DNA of 39,723 nucleotides from Aquabacterium sp. (GTDB lineage Bacteria > Pseudomonadota > Gammaproteobacteria > Burkholderiales > Burkholderiaceae_C), in NCBI RefSeq assembly GCF_030652515.1, contig NZ_JAUSAR010000081.1, positions 1 to 39,723 on the forward strand, in the 5' to 3' direction. Of this stretch, positions 17,771-28,017 are shown one piece after another; within the stretch, counting starts at the first letter, position 1; each line of letters starts with the position of its first letter. Made by a program: the position numbers and the translations under genes. A model generated the notes under the pieces. That model was not told where the DNA came from and ran no database searches. It was given only the letters and a program-made list of their open reading frames with translations.

Positions 17771-20700
17771 CAGACAATATTAACGAGCAATTAAAGCGTG
17801 CTTATCTTACGCTGGATAAGCTTAAACAGCGCTTGACCGAGCAGGACAACAAGGCATCCGAGCCGATTGCCATCGTGGGCATAGGTTGCCGATTTCCTGG
17901 CGGCGTGGATTCGCCGGAAGATTTTTGGCAATTATTAAGCCAGGGCAAAGATGGTATTTGCGAAGTGCCGCGCCACCGCTGGGATATTGGGCAATTTTAT
18001 AGCGACCAGCCCGGTGCGCCCGGCAAAATGACGATGCGCGAGGCCGCATTTATCGGCGATCCGGGCTATTTCGACGCCGATTTTTTCGGCATCTCGCCGC
18101 GCGAGGCCAAGAGCATGGATCCCCAGCAACGCTTATTGCTGGAAGTATGCCGGGAAGCATTGGAAAACGCCAATATCGTGCCCGAAACCTTGCAAGGCAG
18201 CGATACCGGCATGTTTTTAGGCATAGGCCAGAATGATTACGGCTTGCTGCAATTATATGCCGACGATTACCAACGTATTAATACCTACGACGGCAGCGGC
18301 AACGGCTTTTGTTTTGCAGCGGGCCGGTTGTCTTATGTGTTCGGTTGGCAAGGTCCTTGTCTTGCTGTAGACACGGCGTGTTCTTCATCCTTGGTTGCGC
18401 TGCATCTGGCCTGCCAGAGCTTGCGTGGCGGCGAGTGTAAAACTGCGGTCGTCGCTGGCGTGCAATTGATGCTGACCCCGAATGTCGCGTTGTTCTTGTC
18501 GCGGGTCGGCGCGTTGGCTGCCGACGGTCGCAGCAAAAGCTTCGATGCCGCAGCAGACGGTTATGGGCGCGGCGAGGGTTGCGGCGCGGTAGTGCTCAAA
18601 CGTTTGGGCGACGCGCAACGGGACGGCGATGACATCGTGGCGGTGATACGCGGATCTGCGGTCAATCATGACGGCCCCGGTAGCGGCTTAACCGTACCGA
18701 ACGGTCTGGCGCAACAGCAACTGATAGCCAAGGCTTTACGCAATGCCCGGGTCCAGGCGCAGCAAGTGGGGTTCGTCGAAGCCCACGGTACCGGCACCGT
18801 GTTGGGCGACCCGATAGAAGCGGAAGCGCTAGGCGCGGCTTATAATGAAGGGCGCGCGCCGGATAACCCCTTATATATCGGTTCGGTAAAAACCAATGTT
18901 GGCCATCTGGAGGCGGCGGCCGGGATAGCCAGCCTGATTAAAGCGGCATTGGCTTTACAGCATGGTCAGATTCCGGCCAATGTCGGCTTTAAAACGCCTA
19001 ACCCGTATATCCCCTGGCAGCGCTTTAACCTGAAAGTGCCGACGACATTGACCGACTGGCAAACAGCCGGTGGTCCACGTTATGCGGGCGTCAGTTCATT
19101 CGGCATGAGCGGTACGAATGCACATGTGATTATGGAACAGGCCGGGCTAAGCCAGGATATCGCAGCCATTAATGCAACCGGCCCTTATTTGTTGGCGGTA
19201 TCGGCGAAAACAGATGCCGCGTTGCAAACCCTATGCTTGCAATACGCCGAAGCTTTAGAACGCTTGACGGACAGCCAAACCGCCGATTTTTGTTTTACCG
19301 CGAATACCTGTAGAGCGCATTTTGCCCGCCGTGTGGCGTTGCTTGCGCTTGACCGCGACGGGTTGGTCCGGCAGTTGCGAGATGCCGCCGAGCTTAAGGC
19401 CTTTGGCGGGGCTTCCGGGTGGAAAAAACCGAAGCTGGCGTTTTTGTTTACCGGACAAGGCTCGCAAGCCCCCGCCATGGGGCGAAGATTATATGAAACC
19501 GAGGCCGTGTTCAGGGCGGCTGTCGATCAGTGCGACACCCTGAGTACAGGGCTGTTGCCGGTTTCGGTCAAATCCTTATTATGCGATACGCATGACGACA
19601 CGGTGCAGAAAACCCACGCCCAGCCTGCAATATTCACCTTGCAGTACGCGCTGCTGCGTTTATGGGACAGTTGGGGCGTCAAAGCGGATTTTGTGCTGGG
19701 GCATAGCATCGGCGAATATGCCGCTGCTTGCCATGCCGGCGTGTTTTCACTAGCCGACGGCTTGCGGTTGATTTGCGCGCGTAGCCGTTGCATCAATGCG
19801 GATGCTTTGCCCGGCGGCATGGCGGCTGTCGCGGCAAGTGCGGAGCGCGTGCAAGACTTGCTTGCGGAGTATGCCGGGCGCGTCGTAATTGCGGCGCATA
19901 ACGCGCCTCAAAGTTGCGTTGTTTCGGGCGTGCAGCCTGCTTTGGCGGCAGTTGTCGCAATGCTGGAGCAGGCCGGTCTGGTTACGACAGCGTTGAATGT
20001 CGCGCAGGGTTTCCATTCACCGGCTATGGAGCCGGTGTTACCGGCATTTGCCGACGCCGCTGCGGAGATTGATTATCGGCAGCCGGAGCTGATAATGGTC
20101 TCAACACTGACCGGTCAGGTTGTTGGCGAAGACATAGCCTGCGCCGATTATTGGTCGCGGCATATCCGCCAGCCCGTGCTGTTTTATCCGGCGATTACGC
20201 AGTTGCTGGCTACGGGCGCGGAAATCATGCTGGAAATCGGCGCAAGGCCGGTATTGTCCGGTCTGGGTAAGCAAATTGATAACGCCATCGGACAGGGCGC
20301 GGCAAAACGTTGGTTGCCCAGCCTGGTCGGCAAAACGGACAGCCGCTATGAGTTGCTGCAAACCGTCGCCGAGCTGTATACGGCTGGAGTAGACCTTGAT
20401 TGGCAAACCCTTGGCGGTAGCGCCAACAGGATGCAGTTGCCGGTTTATCCTTGGCAACGCGATTATTACTGGGTTGATGCGGCAGAACAGGCTAAAGATA
20501 AGCCTGTGGCCAGTTCCTCGGTCTTGCAGGCCTTGGCGGATGGCGACACCGATGCTCTGTTGCAACAATTATGGGCGCATAAGCCGCCGGATGCCGGTGC
20601 ACAAAAGCAGGCGCTGGAACTATTGCAAGCCCTGACTGCCCTGCATCAAGCCGAATTGCAGCGGCATCGTCGGCAAGCGTGCAGTTACCGTATAGACTGG

Positions 20701-22545
20701 CAGCCCTATCAGTTAACGGAAGCACCGGTCCGGGCTTGCCGCTTGGTAGTCGCAGACCGGCAAGGCCGCGCCGCCGCCATCGCGCAACATTGGACGGATG
20801 ATACCGTTGTGTTGATCAGCCCCGGAGCAGGCTACGAAAACCTAGGCCCAAAGCACTACCGGCTTCGCTTGGATAATGAGGCCGACTGGTTGCGCTGTTT
20901 TGCCGAAATGCCCGCCGAATGCTTTAACCGTATTCATTCGTGCATACATTTCAGTTTTTGCGATATTTCGATCAGCGATGGCCTGACCGATGTTAGCCAT
21001 GCCTTGGCTGGTGTGGCGACTTTGTGCCGGGTCTTGCATGCTAAAGGCTGTCAACTGCCAGTCTGGCTAGTCACCGAAAATGCCCAGGCCGTTAAGCGCG
21101 ACGATAGTGTTTCAGGATGGTTAAGCGCCGCGGCTTGGGGATTGGGACGGGTGCTGGCCTTGGAATGGCCTGCGTATTTTGCCGGACTGCTGGACATGGC
21201 CAGCGCATCCGCGCATCAGCAAACCAGGCTTGTCGCCGATCTGCTGGCGACGGCGCCACTAGGCGGGCAGCTGGCCGTCCGCGCGGACGGCTGTTATATC
21301 GCGAGTTTGGTGGAAAACCCGTTAACTTATGAGCAAACAGCGCCGCTGCATCAGCACGGCGATTACCTGGTGACCGGTGGTTTAGGCGGGCTGGGCCTGG
21401 TTGTTGCCGAATGGCTGGCAGCCAATAAAGCCGGGCGGATCTGGCTGGTTTCGCGGCGGCCTGCCCATGGCCCGGCGTTACAGGCTATCGGGCAATTACG
21501 CGAACAGGGTTGTGATATCCGTTGTGTGCAAGCCGATATTAGCGATGCCGGGGCGGTGGCAGGGTTAATAGCCCAGATTGGCCGGCAAGGCGGCTTGCTG
21601 AAAGGCGTGATACATGCGGCGGGCGTGTTGCAGGATGCGCGCCTGGAAAGCCTGGATGCGGCGGCCTTCAATACCGTGTTAGCGGCCAAGGCGCAGGGGG
21701 CTTGGCTATTGCATCAGGCAACCGCCCAGCTGGATTTGGATTTTTTTGTGCTGTTTTCGTCGGCGGCTTCGGTGTTCGGTTCTATTGGACAAGGCGCATA
21801 CGCGGCGGCCAATGCGGCTATGGATAGCCTGGCGCATTACCGGAAAAATCTGGGTTTGCCTGCGTTGACCATCAATTGGGGGGCGTGGGCGGATGCGGGC
21901 ATGGTCGCCGCGCTAAGCGTAGCGGCGCAACGGCGTATGCAGGCGAACGGGATTGTCGCGATGCCTAAAGCTACGGGCAGCCAATTGCTGGCCTGCGCCA
22001 TGGCAGGCTCCAGTACCCAACAACTCATGATAGATATGGATTGGGCGGTTTTTAAGCGGACTTTTTCGGCGGCGGCGACGTGCGCATTTTGGGCGGCAGT
22101 CGGTGGCCCGGACCCTTACGTATCAGCACCTGCCCAGCAGACTACCGATATTAAACCGGCTATCGCCGGGTTGGATAAGCAAGACGCTTATCGGTACGTC
22201 AGCGATCAAATAGAACAGCGGGTTAAACAGGTTTTATATATGCCCGTCGAGAAAACGCTGGACAGTTACCAGGGGTTTTTCGATATGGGCCTGGATTCCA
22301 TCACGGTAGTGGAATTGCGCTTGGCCCTGGAACGGCAATTTGCCTGTGCTTTACCGGCAACCTTATTGTTTGATTGTCCGAATATCCATGATGTGGCGGA
22401 ATTCTTGCTGCAACAGCTTGCAGGAGAACAGATGCAGGCAGGGGAAGTCGCAGCCGTTGACATACCTATAGATGCCACAACCATACACCAGTATTCGGAG
22501 CAGGAACTGGATAAACTGATTAGCGAGAAACTAAAAATGCTGTAG
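17767..22545 (+). CDS. PKS3: KS-AT-KR-ACP
   Basis: This 1592-residue single-module PKS has no DH, MT or ER, so it should leave a beta-hydroxyl. KS spans 33-455 (Cys205, His340, His380). AT spans about 557-860 (Ser647; QGFH, still malonyl type because of the FH pair). A short helical, Gln/Leu-rich stretch around 925-975 occupies the place where DH sits in the sister modules and may be a dimerisation element ahead of the KR structural subdomain. KR spans about 1196-1380 (TGGLGGLG 1203-1210; Tyr1345; VLQD, B type). ACP has Ser1511. A docking helix closes the protein ([16 protein letters not shown]). The start is GTG: AGGAAGA lies about 4 nt upstream and the codon overlaps the PKS2 stop as GTGA, so translation is probably coupled. 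The stop codon is the first triplet of a long inverted repeat. Confidence 0.93.
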   Translation: MTDNINEQLKRAYLTLDKLKQRLTEQDNKASEPIAIVGIGCRFPGGVDSPEDFWQLLSQGKDGICEVPRHRWDIGQFYSDQPGAPGKMTMREAAFIGDPGYFDADFFGISPREAKSMDPQQRLLLEVCREALENANIVPETLQGSDTGMFLGIGQNDYGLLQLYADDYQRINTYDGSGNGFCFAAGRLSYVFGWQGPCLAVDTACSSSLVALHLACQSLRGGECKTAVVAGVQLMLTPNVALFLSRVGALAADGRSKSFDAAADGYGRGEGCGAVVLKRLGDAQRDGDDIVAVIRGSAVNHDGPGSGLTVPNGLAQQQLIAKALRNARVQAQQVGFVEAHGTGTVLGDPIEAEALGAAYNEGRAPDNPLYIGSVKTNVGHLEAAAGIASLIKAALALQHGQIPANVGFKTPNPYIPWQRFNLKVPTTLTDWQTAGGPRYAGVSSFGMSGTNAHVIMEQAGLSQDIAAINATGPYLLAVSAKTDAALQTLCLQYAEALERLTDSQTADFCFTANTCRAHFARRVALLALDRDGLVRQLRDAAELKAFGGASGWKKPKLAFLFTGQGSQAPAMGRRLYETEAVFRAAVDQCDTLSTGLLPVSVKSLLCDTHDDTVQKTHAQPAIFTLQYALLRLWDSWGVKADFVLGHSIGEYAAACHAGVFSLADGLRLICARSRCINADALPGGMAAVAASAERVQDLLAEYAGRVVIAAHNAPQSCVVSGVQPALAAVVAMLEQAGLVTTALNVAQGFHSPAMEPVLPAFADAAAEIDYRQPELIMVSTLTGQVVGEDIACADYWSRHIRQPVLFYPAITQLLATGAEIMLEIGARPVLSGLGKQIDNAIGQGAAKRWLPSLVGKTDSRYELLQTVAELYTAGVDLDWQTLGGSANRMQLPVYPWQRDYYWVDAAEQAKDKPVASSSVLQALADGDTDALLQQLWAHKPPDAGAQKQALELLQALTALHQAELQRHRRQACSYRIDWQPYQLTEAPVRACRLVVADRQGRAAAIAQHWTDDTVVLISPGAGYENLGPKHYRLRLDNEADWLRCFAEMPAECFNRIHSCIHFSFCDISISDGLTDVSHALAGVATLCRVLHAKGCQLPVWLVTENAQAVKRDDSVSGWLSAAAWGLGRVLALEWPAYFAGLLDMASASAHQQTRLVADLLATAPLGGQLAVRADGCYIASLVENPLTYEQTAPLHQHGDYLVTGGLGGLGLVVAEWLAANKAGRIWLVSRRPAHGPALQAIGQLREQGCDIRCVQADISDAGAVAGLIAQIGRQGGLLKGVIHAAGVLQDARLESLDAAAFNTVLAAKAQGAWLLHQATAQLDLDFFVLFSSAASVFGSIGQGAYAAANAAMDSLAHYRKNLGLPALTINWGAWADAGMVAALSVAAQRRMQANGIVAMPKATGSQLLACAMAGSSTQQLMIDMDWAVFKRTFSAAATCAFWAAVGGPDPYVSAPAQQTTDIKPAIAGLDKQDAYRYVSDQIEQRVKQVLYMPVEKTLDSYQGFFDMGLDSITVVELRLALERQFACALPATLLFDCPNIHDVAEFLLQQLAGEQMQAGEVAAVDIPIDATTIHQYSEQELDKLISEKLKML

Positions 22546-22607
22546 GCGCGCCGTGCGCGCCATTGCTGAGTACCGGCAAATCCTTTGGCGCGCCCGGCGC
22601 GCCCTAC
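22542..22607. repeat. Long GC-rich inverted repeat at the PKS3 stop
   Basis: The left arm (22542-22562) and right arm (22586-22607) are reverse complements except for one mismatch and one indel. They flank a loop of about 23 nt. The arms contain repeated GGCGCGCC blocks and end in GTAGG...CCTAC. The TAG stop of PKS3 lies inside the left arm. No T-run follows on the + strand, so this is not a standard intrinsic terminator. It looks like a REP/BIME-type palindromic unit or a small non-autonomous element inserted at the gene end. It could stabilise the upstream mRNA or lower read-through to PKS4. Confidence 0.7.
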
Positions 22608-22647
22608 TAAAAAACCCAGCGTTAAAAACACAGGTTCACCCAAGCGC

Positions 22648-25600
22648 ATGACTGAAAACCAGACGACTTTAACGCCTTTGCAAAAGGCTTTCTTGGCGAT
22701 AGAAAAACTGCAAGCCAAATTGGCGTGCAGCGAACAAGCCATGCACGAGCCTATCGCCTTGATCGGTATGGCCTGTCGCTTTCCAGGCAAAGCCGATAAT
22801 CTGACCGACTATTGGGAACTGCTGGAAAACGGCGTCGATGCCGTCGGCCCTATCCCCAAGCGGCGTTGGGATCATCAGGCTTTTTACGATGCCAACGGAA
22901 CAACACCGGGGACGACCTATGTCCGTGAGGCGGCATTTTTGGACGCCGCTTCAGACCCCTCCGTAGGCTTCGATGCCGAATTTTTCGGTATACCGCCCAA
23001 GGAAGCCAATCTCCTCGATCCCCAGCAACGGTTATTGCTGGAACTGGCCTACGAGGCGCTGGAGCATGCCGGTATTCCCAGCCGTTCCCTGAAAGACAGC
23101 AACACTGGTGTTTTTATCGGCATAGGCCAGCAGGATTATCTGCATTTAATCCGCGAAACGGCAATGGTTGACGGCGCCGAACTGTACATGGGCACAGGCA
23201 ACGGTTTTTGTTTTGCATCGGGGCGCTTGTCTTATTCATTAGGCCTGCAAGGCCCCAGTTTTTCGTTGGATACCGCCTGTTCATCGTCATTGGTCGCCGT
23301 GCACCAGGCCTGTTTAAGTTTACGGGCTAAAGAATGCGACTTGGCGTTGACCGGCGGGGTGCAACTGATGCTGTCACCGTCCGCATTCGTACTGATGTCC
23401 GGCTCCAAAGCGCTGGCGCGGGATGGCCGTTGCAAGCCGTTCGATGCCGCAGCCGATGGTTACGGACGCGGCGAAGGTGGCGGCATGGTTGCGTTGAAAC
23501 GGCTGTCGGATGCCATCAACGATGAAGACCGCATACTGGCGGTGATCCGAGGTTCTTCAGTAGACCATGATGGGCGTAGCAGCGGGCTTACCGTCCCTAA
23601 CGGGCGGGCGCAGCAAATCCTGTTAAGGCGCGCCTTGAGCGTTGCGGGCATGGTGCCGGAAGCTGTGGGCTATGTCGAAGCGCATGGCACCGGTACATCC
23701 CTGGGTGACCCTATCGAATTCCAGGCCTTGGCGGATGTCTTGCGCCATCAGTCCGCAACGCCTTTGCTGCTGGGCTCGGTCAAGAGCAACATCGGGCATC
23801 TGGAGGCCGCTGCGGGTATTGCCGGACTCATTAAACTGGTAATGGCGATACAGCAAGCCAGGATTCCACCCGCCTTACACTTTAAGCAGCCGAACCCCGC
23901 CATTCCCTGGCAGGATTATCCGATAAGGGTAGTTACGACCATGTCCGATTGGCCCGACCGGGACAACCGGGTCGGTTTGGTCAGCTCATTCGGCTTAAGC
24001 GGCACGAATAGCCAGGTCATTATCGGTCAGTCCCCGGAAATCGCCTGCAACAATGTCTGCAATGAAACCAGCCAGTTATTTAAATTATCGGCTAAAACTC
24101 CGGCGGCTTTGCGTGACTGGGCGGGGCGGCATTGGCAAAAATTGGCCCGCGCTGAAGATGAAAGCCTCGCCGATATATGTTACAGCGCTAATGCCAGCCG
24201 CGACGATTACGATTGGCGCTTGGCGACCGTGGTCAGCAGCGTTTCCGGGTTACGGGCATTTTTAGAAACCGCTATGGCGGATGCTAACGTGTTGCCGATA
24301 GCTAAAAAAACCAAAGCGCCGGTGTTTTTGTTCAGCGGGCAGGGTAGTGTGCAGACGCAGGCCGGTCACGCCTTATTTCAGACCCAGCCGGTATTTAAAG
24401 CCGCGTTACTGGCCTGCGATGACGCATTAACCGCACAAGGTCATGCGTCCGCGACGGAACTGCTGTATGGCGAGCAATCGGCGGTTTTGCTGCAACACAC
24501 CGCACATGAACAAGTGGCGTTGTTTGCATTGCAATATGCCTTGGCGAAAATGTGGCTGTCCTGGGGGATTGTGCCGGGGATGGTTCTGGGGCATAGCGTC
24601 GGCGAATATGCCGCCGCGTGTATTGCCGGTGTGTTTGATGTTGCTACGGCGATCAATTTGCTGTGTGCACGGGGGCGGTTGATGCAGGCCTTGCCGGATG
24701 ACGGCGGCATGGTCGCCGTGTTTGCCGGTGCCGATAGCGTCCGGCCGTTATTGCAGGGTTTGGACGATAAGCTGGCGATTGCCGCCGTGAACGCACAGGA
24801 TCAAGTCGTGGTGTCCGGTACCCGTGATGCGCTGCTCATATTTTGCGAACGGGCGTTACAGAACAAACTGACGATAACAACGCTGCCGGTCAGGCGCGGT
24901 TTCCATTCGCCGCAGGTCGATGCGATGCTGCCCGCCTTTAAAGATTATTTGACCGGGGTCATCTTTAATAAACCGCAACTTCGTTTCGTATCAACGGTTA
25001 CCGGCAATATCGAAAGCGCCGCGCTGACCACTGTTGATTATTGGTTACAGCATACGCGGCACAGCGTGTTGTTTGCAAAGGCGGTGGATACGGCAATCGC
25101 GCTGGACGGCATGGTTTTTATAGAGCTTGGTGCGAAGCCGGTGCTGGCGGCTTTATGCCGGAATGCCCAGGTGACGGCCTTGTCCGCGCTGACGACAGCG
25201 GCTAGCGATTGGGACAGCATACAGCGGACCTTGGCGGCTTTATACCAACAGGGCAGCACCGTGGATTGGGCGGCATTTTATCAGGGGCGGCGCAAACGGT
25301 TAACGGCGTTGCCGACTTATCCGTGGCAGCGCCAACGTTATGGGTTCCAGCCTGCGCCAGCGGGGCGCAAACACACGGGGCAGGTCAGTGTGCAGCCTAT
25401 CCACCCGCTGCTCGAACAGCATACGCAATCGCCGTTGCTAAACGCCATCTTGTTCCAAGGCGGGATCAGTTGCGCCAGACTGCCGTTTTTAGACGACCAT
25501 AAAGTATTCGGACGCGTCGTCGTGGCAGGCGCCTGCCATTTGTCGGCGGCGGTCGCGGCAGCGCGGTCTGTGCTCGGTACCGGCACGGTCAAGCTGGAAC

Positions 25601-28017
25601 ACATCGAATTTATCGAAGCCTTAAGCTTAGCCGATCACGAGCAACGCGCGCTGCATCTGAGTCTGACGCCGACCGCCGCAGGCGCTTATGCGCTAAAAAC
25701 CATCAGCTTGCCGTTGACGGCAGATCAGCACGCCACGGCGTTTGTCGAAAATAGCTTGGCGCTTATTGCACCATCGGCGATGATGCCCGCGCTGAGTCTG
25801 GACAGCATAGGCGGGCTAAAACAACAGTGTCCCGAATCGCTGGCCGTAGCCGATTTTTATCATTTGTTAGCGCAACAGCATGTCGAATTAGGCGGCAGCT
25901 TCCGCTGGTTGCTGTCGCTACATAAAGGCAAGCAGCAGGCCTTGGCGCGTATGCGCGCCGCCAGCGCCGACGAGCGGGCTTTCGGCTTGCATCCGGGCCT
26001 GATCGACGCCTGTTTTCAGTTGCTGGGCGCGGCCGTGCCTGAGCAATACACGGCAACCTATATTCCGGTTGCGGTCAGCCAGTGGCAGGTCAACGCCCCG
26101 GTCCAACACGGCGAACTATGGTGTCATGCCTGTCTGGACCAAGATATGCTAGGCGCAGAGGGTTTGATTAGCGGCGATGTCGAATTATTCGCCGATGACG
26201 GTGCGGTCGTGGCGCGTTTTTCCGGTGTTAGTCTGCGTAAGGCCGATACCGGCGCGTTGCAGTCGGCCTTAACCGTGGAGCAAAACCTTTATACGACCGA
26301 ATGGCAGCCGGCTATGCCAAGTGCTGGCGTAACCGTAAGCTACAGCCGCTGGTTGACCGTTGGCCAGGATTTGGCCAGGCAAGCCGCAGCCGGTGCGGTG
26401 GGCACGGAATGGTTGGACACGGGAAGTTTCTTAAGTCGGCACAGTTTGCCGGTGGACGGGGTACTGCTCTGTTTCGATGCCGGAACTGGCGATTGGGCAG
26501 ATTCCGCCCAGGCAAACACGGCCTGTTTATTGGCTTGCCTGCAACACTGGGCTCGTGTTGCACCGCCTGATGCCCCACGGTTAGCGGTCGTGACCCAACA
26601 GGCCAGGGCAGTCAACGGCAATGAGGCCGGTGATCCTGGCGTAGCCCTGCTTGCCGGACTGATACGCAGTTTTAACCATGAATATCCCGCTGCCCATTGC
26701 CAATGGCTGGATATAGATAGCGCGGCGCTATCGGCAGCGGAAATTTGTCAGCATCTACACGCTTTGCCCGACGAAACAGAAATCGCCTTACGCGATAACC
26801 GGCTTTATGTATCCCGCTTACAACGTTTGTCGGCAGCCGATATTAAGCCGCAGCACTGGCGGGGCTGTTATCTGGTCACCGGCGGCTCCGGCGCGCTGGG
26901 TCTGCAGACCGCCGAATGGCTGGTCGGCAAAGGGATAACCGAGATCGTGCTGATGTCCCGCAAGGCCATGACCGGCACTGCCCAAAGCCAGGTAGATGCG
27001 CTTAAGGCGCAGGGCGTCATCGTCCACAACGTTTATGGCGATGTCGCCGATGCCGGTTTTGTTAAGGCTGTGCTGGAACGGTTTGCCGGAGTTTTGCGGG
27101 GTATTATCCATGCGGCCGGCGTACTGGATGATGCCGTGATCGCCAATCTTAAGACTGAGCAAGTGGCGCGGGTGTTGCGCCCCAAAACCGTCGGACTGTG
27201 GAACTTACATCAGCATAGCCTGGCGTTAACGCTGGATCATTTTATCGTGTATTCCTCGGTCGCGGCCTTGTTCGGCGCGCCTGGGCAAGGCAATTATGCC
27301 GCCGCGAACAGTTTTTTGGATGCCTTTGTCGCGTGGCGGCATCAGCAGGGCTTGCCCGGTTTGAGTCTTAACTGGGGGCCTTGGGCCGGTTCGGGCATGG
27401 CGGCAGTCCAGAATACCGATACGTTGGCTGCTTCAGGCATCCATAAACTGGGCGCTGCACAGGCGTTTTTATTGCTGGAAAAAGCGCTTCATCATCAACA
27501 GGCCCAGATCGGTGTTTTTGCCATTGATTGGGCGCAGTTTGCGTTGACTCGCTCCGCAGGCTGGGCAGGCTTTTTTGCCCGCCAACACCCGTCGCAACAG
27601 GCTAGACAAAACAGCGCAGCCATGCCCGCCGCAGCCGGTTTGACTACGGCGCTGGCAGCCTTGGCTACTCAACAGCGCGAACATTATTTACGGGCATTTT
27701 TAAGCGAGCAGGTCGCTGATGTACTGGGCATGACCGCAGGCGGACGCTTTGCCGCCGACCAGGGTTTTGCAGAACTGGGCATGGATTCGTTAATGTCGCT
27801 GGAACTGAAAAACCGTTTACAACAAGCGCTGGGTACGCATTTGCCGTCCACCTTGGTATTTAAATATCCGTCGGTCGATGATTTGTTCGCTTTTCTGGTT
27901 GCCGGGGCTTTGCAGCCGTTATTTGCAACACCCTCGCAAGCCCAGGCAGACGATGACGATATAGCCCTGCTGCTGGAACAGGAGTTGTCGCAGCTGGAAG
28001 AGGCGCATAAACGATGA
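22648..28017 (+). CDS. PKS4: KS-AT-DH-KR-ACP
   Basis: This single-module PKS of 1789 residues should add a malonyl unit and process it to an enoyl (C=C) group. I start it at the ATG that opens the docking coiled coil (MTENQTT). The longer frame from a TTG at 22585 would translate the palindromic repeat and is unlikely; the ribosome site is weak either way. KS spans about 35-455 (Cys211, His346, His384). AT spans about 557-865 (Ser650; RGFH, malonyl type). DH spans about 915-1200 (His951, Asp1120). Its first motif is HKVFGRVVVA: the last position is Ala where Pro is usual, but both catalytic residues are present. KR spans 1405-1590 (TGGSGALG; Tyr1550; LDD, B type). ACP has Ser1714. The acidic C-terminal docking helix follows. 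The stop overlaps the PKS5 start as ATGA. Confidence 0.92.
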   Translation: MTENQTTLTPLQKAFLAIEKLQAKLACSEQAMHEPIALIGMACRFPGKADNLTDYWELLENGVDAVGPIPKRRWDHQAFYDANGTTPGTTYVREAAFLDAASDPSVGFDAEFFGIPPKEANLLDPQQRLLLELAYEALEHAGIPSRSLKDSNTGVFIGIGQQDYLHLIRETAMVDGAELYMGTGNGFCFASGRLSYSLGLQGPSFSLDTACSSSLVAVHQACLSLRAKECDLALTGGVQLMLSPSAFVLMSGSKALARDGRCKPFDAAADGYGRGEGGGMVALKRLSDAINDEDRILAVIRGSSVDHDGRSSGLTVPNGRAQQILLRRALSVAGMVPEAVGYVEAHGTGTSLGDPIEFQALADVLRHQSATPLLLGSVKSNIGHLEAAAGIAGLIKLVMAIQQARIPPALHFKQPNPAIPWQDYPIRVVTTMSDWPDRDNRVGLVSSFGLSGTNSQVIIGQSPEIACNNVCNETSQLFKLSAKTPAALRDWAGRHWQKLARAEDESLADICYSANASRDDYDWRLATVVSSVSGLRAFLETAMADANVLPIAKKTKAPVFLFSGQGSVQTQAGHALFQTQPVFKAALLACDDALTAQGHASATELLYGEQSAVLLQHTAHEQVALFALQYALAKMWLSWGIVPGMVLGHSVGEYAAACIAGVFDVATAINLLCARGRLMQALPDDGGMVAVFAGADSVRPLLQGLDDKLAIAAVNAQDQVVVSGTRDALLIFCERALQNKLTITTLPVRRGFHSPQVDAMLPAFKDYLTGVIFNKPQLRFVSTVTGNIESAALTTVDYWLQHTRHSVLFAKAVDTAIALDGMVFIELGAKPVLAALCRNAQVTALSALTTAASDWDSIQRTLAALYQQGSTVDWAAFYQGRRKRLTALPTYPWQRQRYGFQPAPAGRKHTGQVSVQPIHPLLEQHTQSPLLNAILFQGGISCARLPFLDDHKVFGRVVVAGACHLSAAVAAARSVLGTGTVKLEHIEFIEALSLADHEQRALHLSLTPTAAGAYALKTISLPLTADQHATAFVENSLALIAPSAMMPALSLDSIGGLKQQCPESLAVADFYHLLAQQHVELGGSFRWLLSLHKGKQQALARMRAASADERAFGLHPGLIDACFQLLGAAVPEQYTATYIPVAVSQWQVNAPVQHGELWCHACLDQDMLGAEGLISGDVELFADDGAVVARFSGVSLRKADTGALQSALTVEQNLYTTEWQPAMPSAGVTVSYSRWLTVGQDLARQAAAGAVGTEWLDTGSFLSRHSLPVDGVLLCFDAGTGDWADSAQANTACLLACLQHWARVAPPDAPRLAVVTQQARAVNGNEAGDPGVALLAGLIRSFNHEYPAAHCQWLDIDSAALSAAEICQHLHALPDETEIALRDNRLYVSRLQRLSAADIKPQHWRGCYLVTGGSGALGLQTAEWLVGKGITEIVLMSRKAMTGTAQSQVDALKAQGVIVHNVYGDVADAGFVKAVLERFAGVLRGIIHAAGVLDDAVIANLKTEQVARVLRPKTVGLWNLHQHSLALTLDHFIVYSSVAALFGAPGQGNYAAANSFLDAFVAWRHQQGLPGLSLNWGPWAGSGMAAVQNTDTLAASGIHKLGAAQAFLLLEKALHHQQAQIGVFAIDWAQFALTRSAGWAGFFARQHPSQQARQNSAAMPAAAGLTTALAALATQQREHYLRAFLSEQVADVLGMTAGGRFAADQGFAELGMDSLMSLELKNRLQQALGTHLPSTLVFKYPSVDDLFAFLVAGALQPLFATPSQAQADDDDIALLLEQELSQLEEAHKR

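Noticed and set aside
22585..22647. Longer PKS4 N-terminus from a TTG at 22585.
   Set aside because: It would translate the right arm of the palindrome into a Pro/Arg-rich leader, with no ribosome site. The ATG at 22648 starts the normal docking coiled coil.
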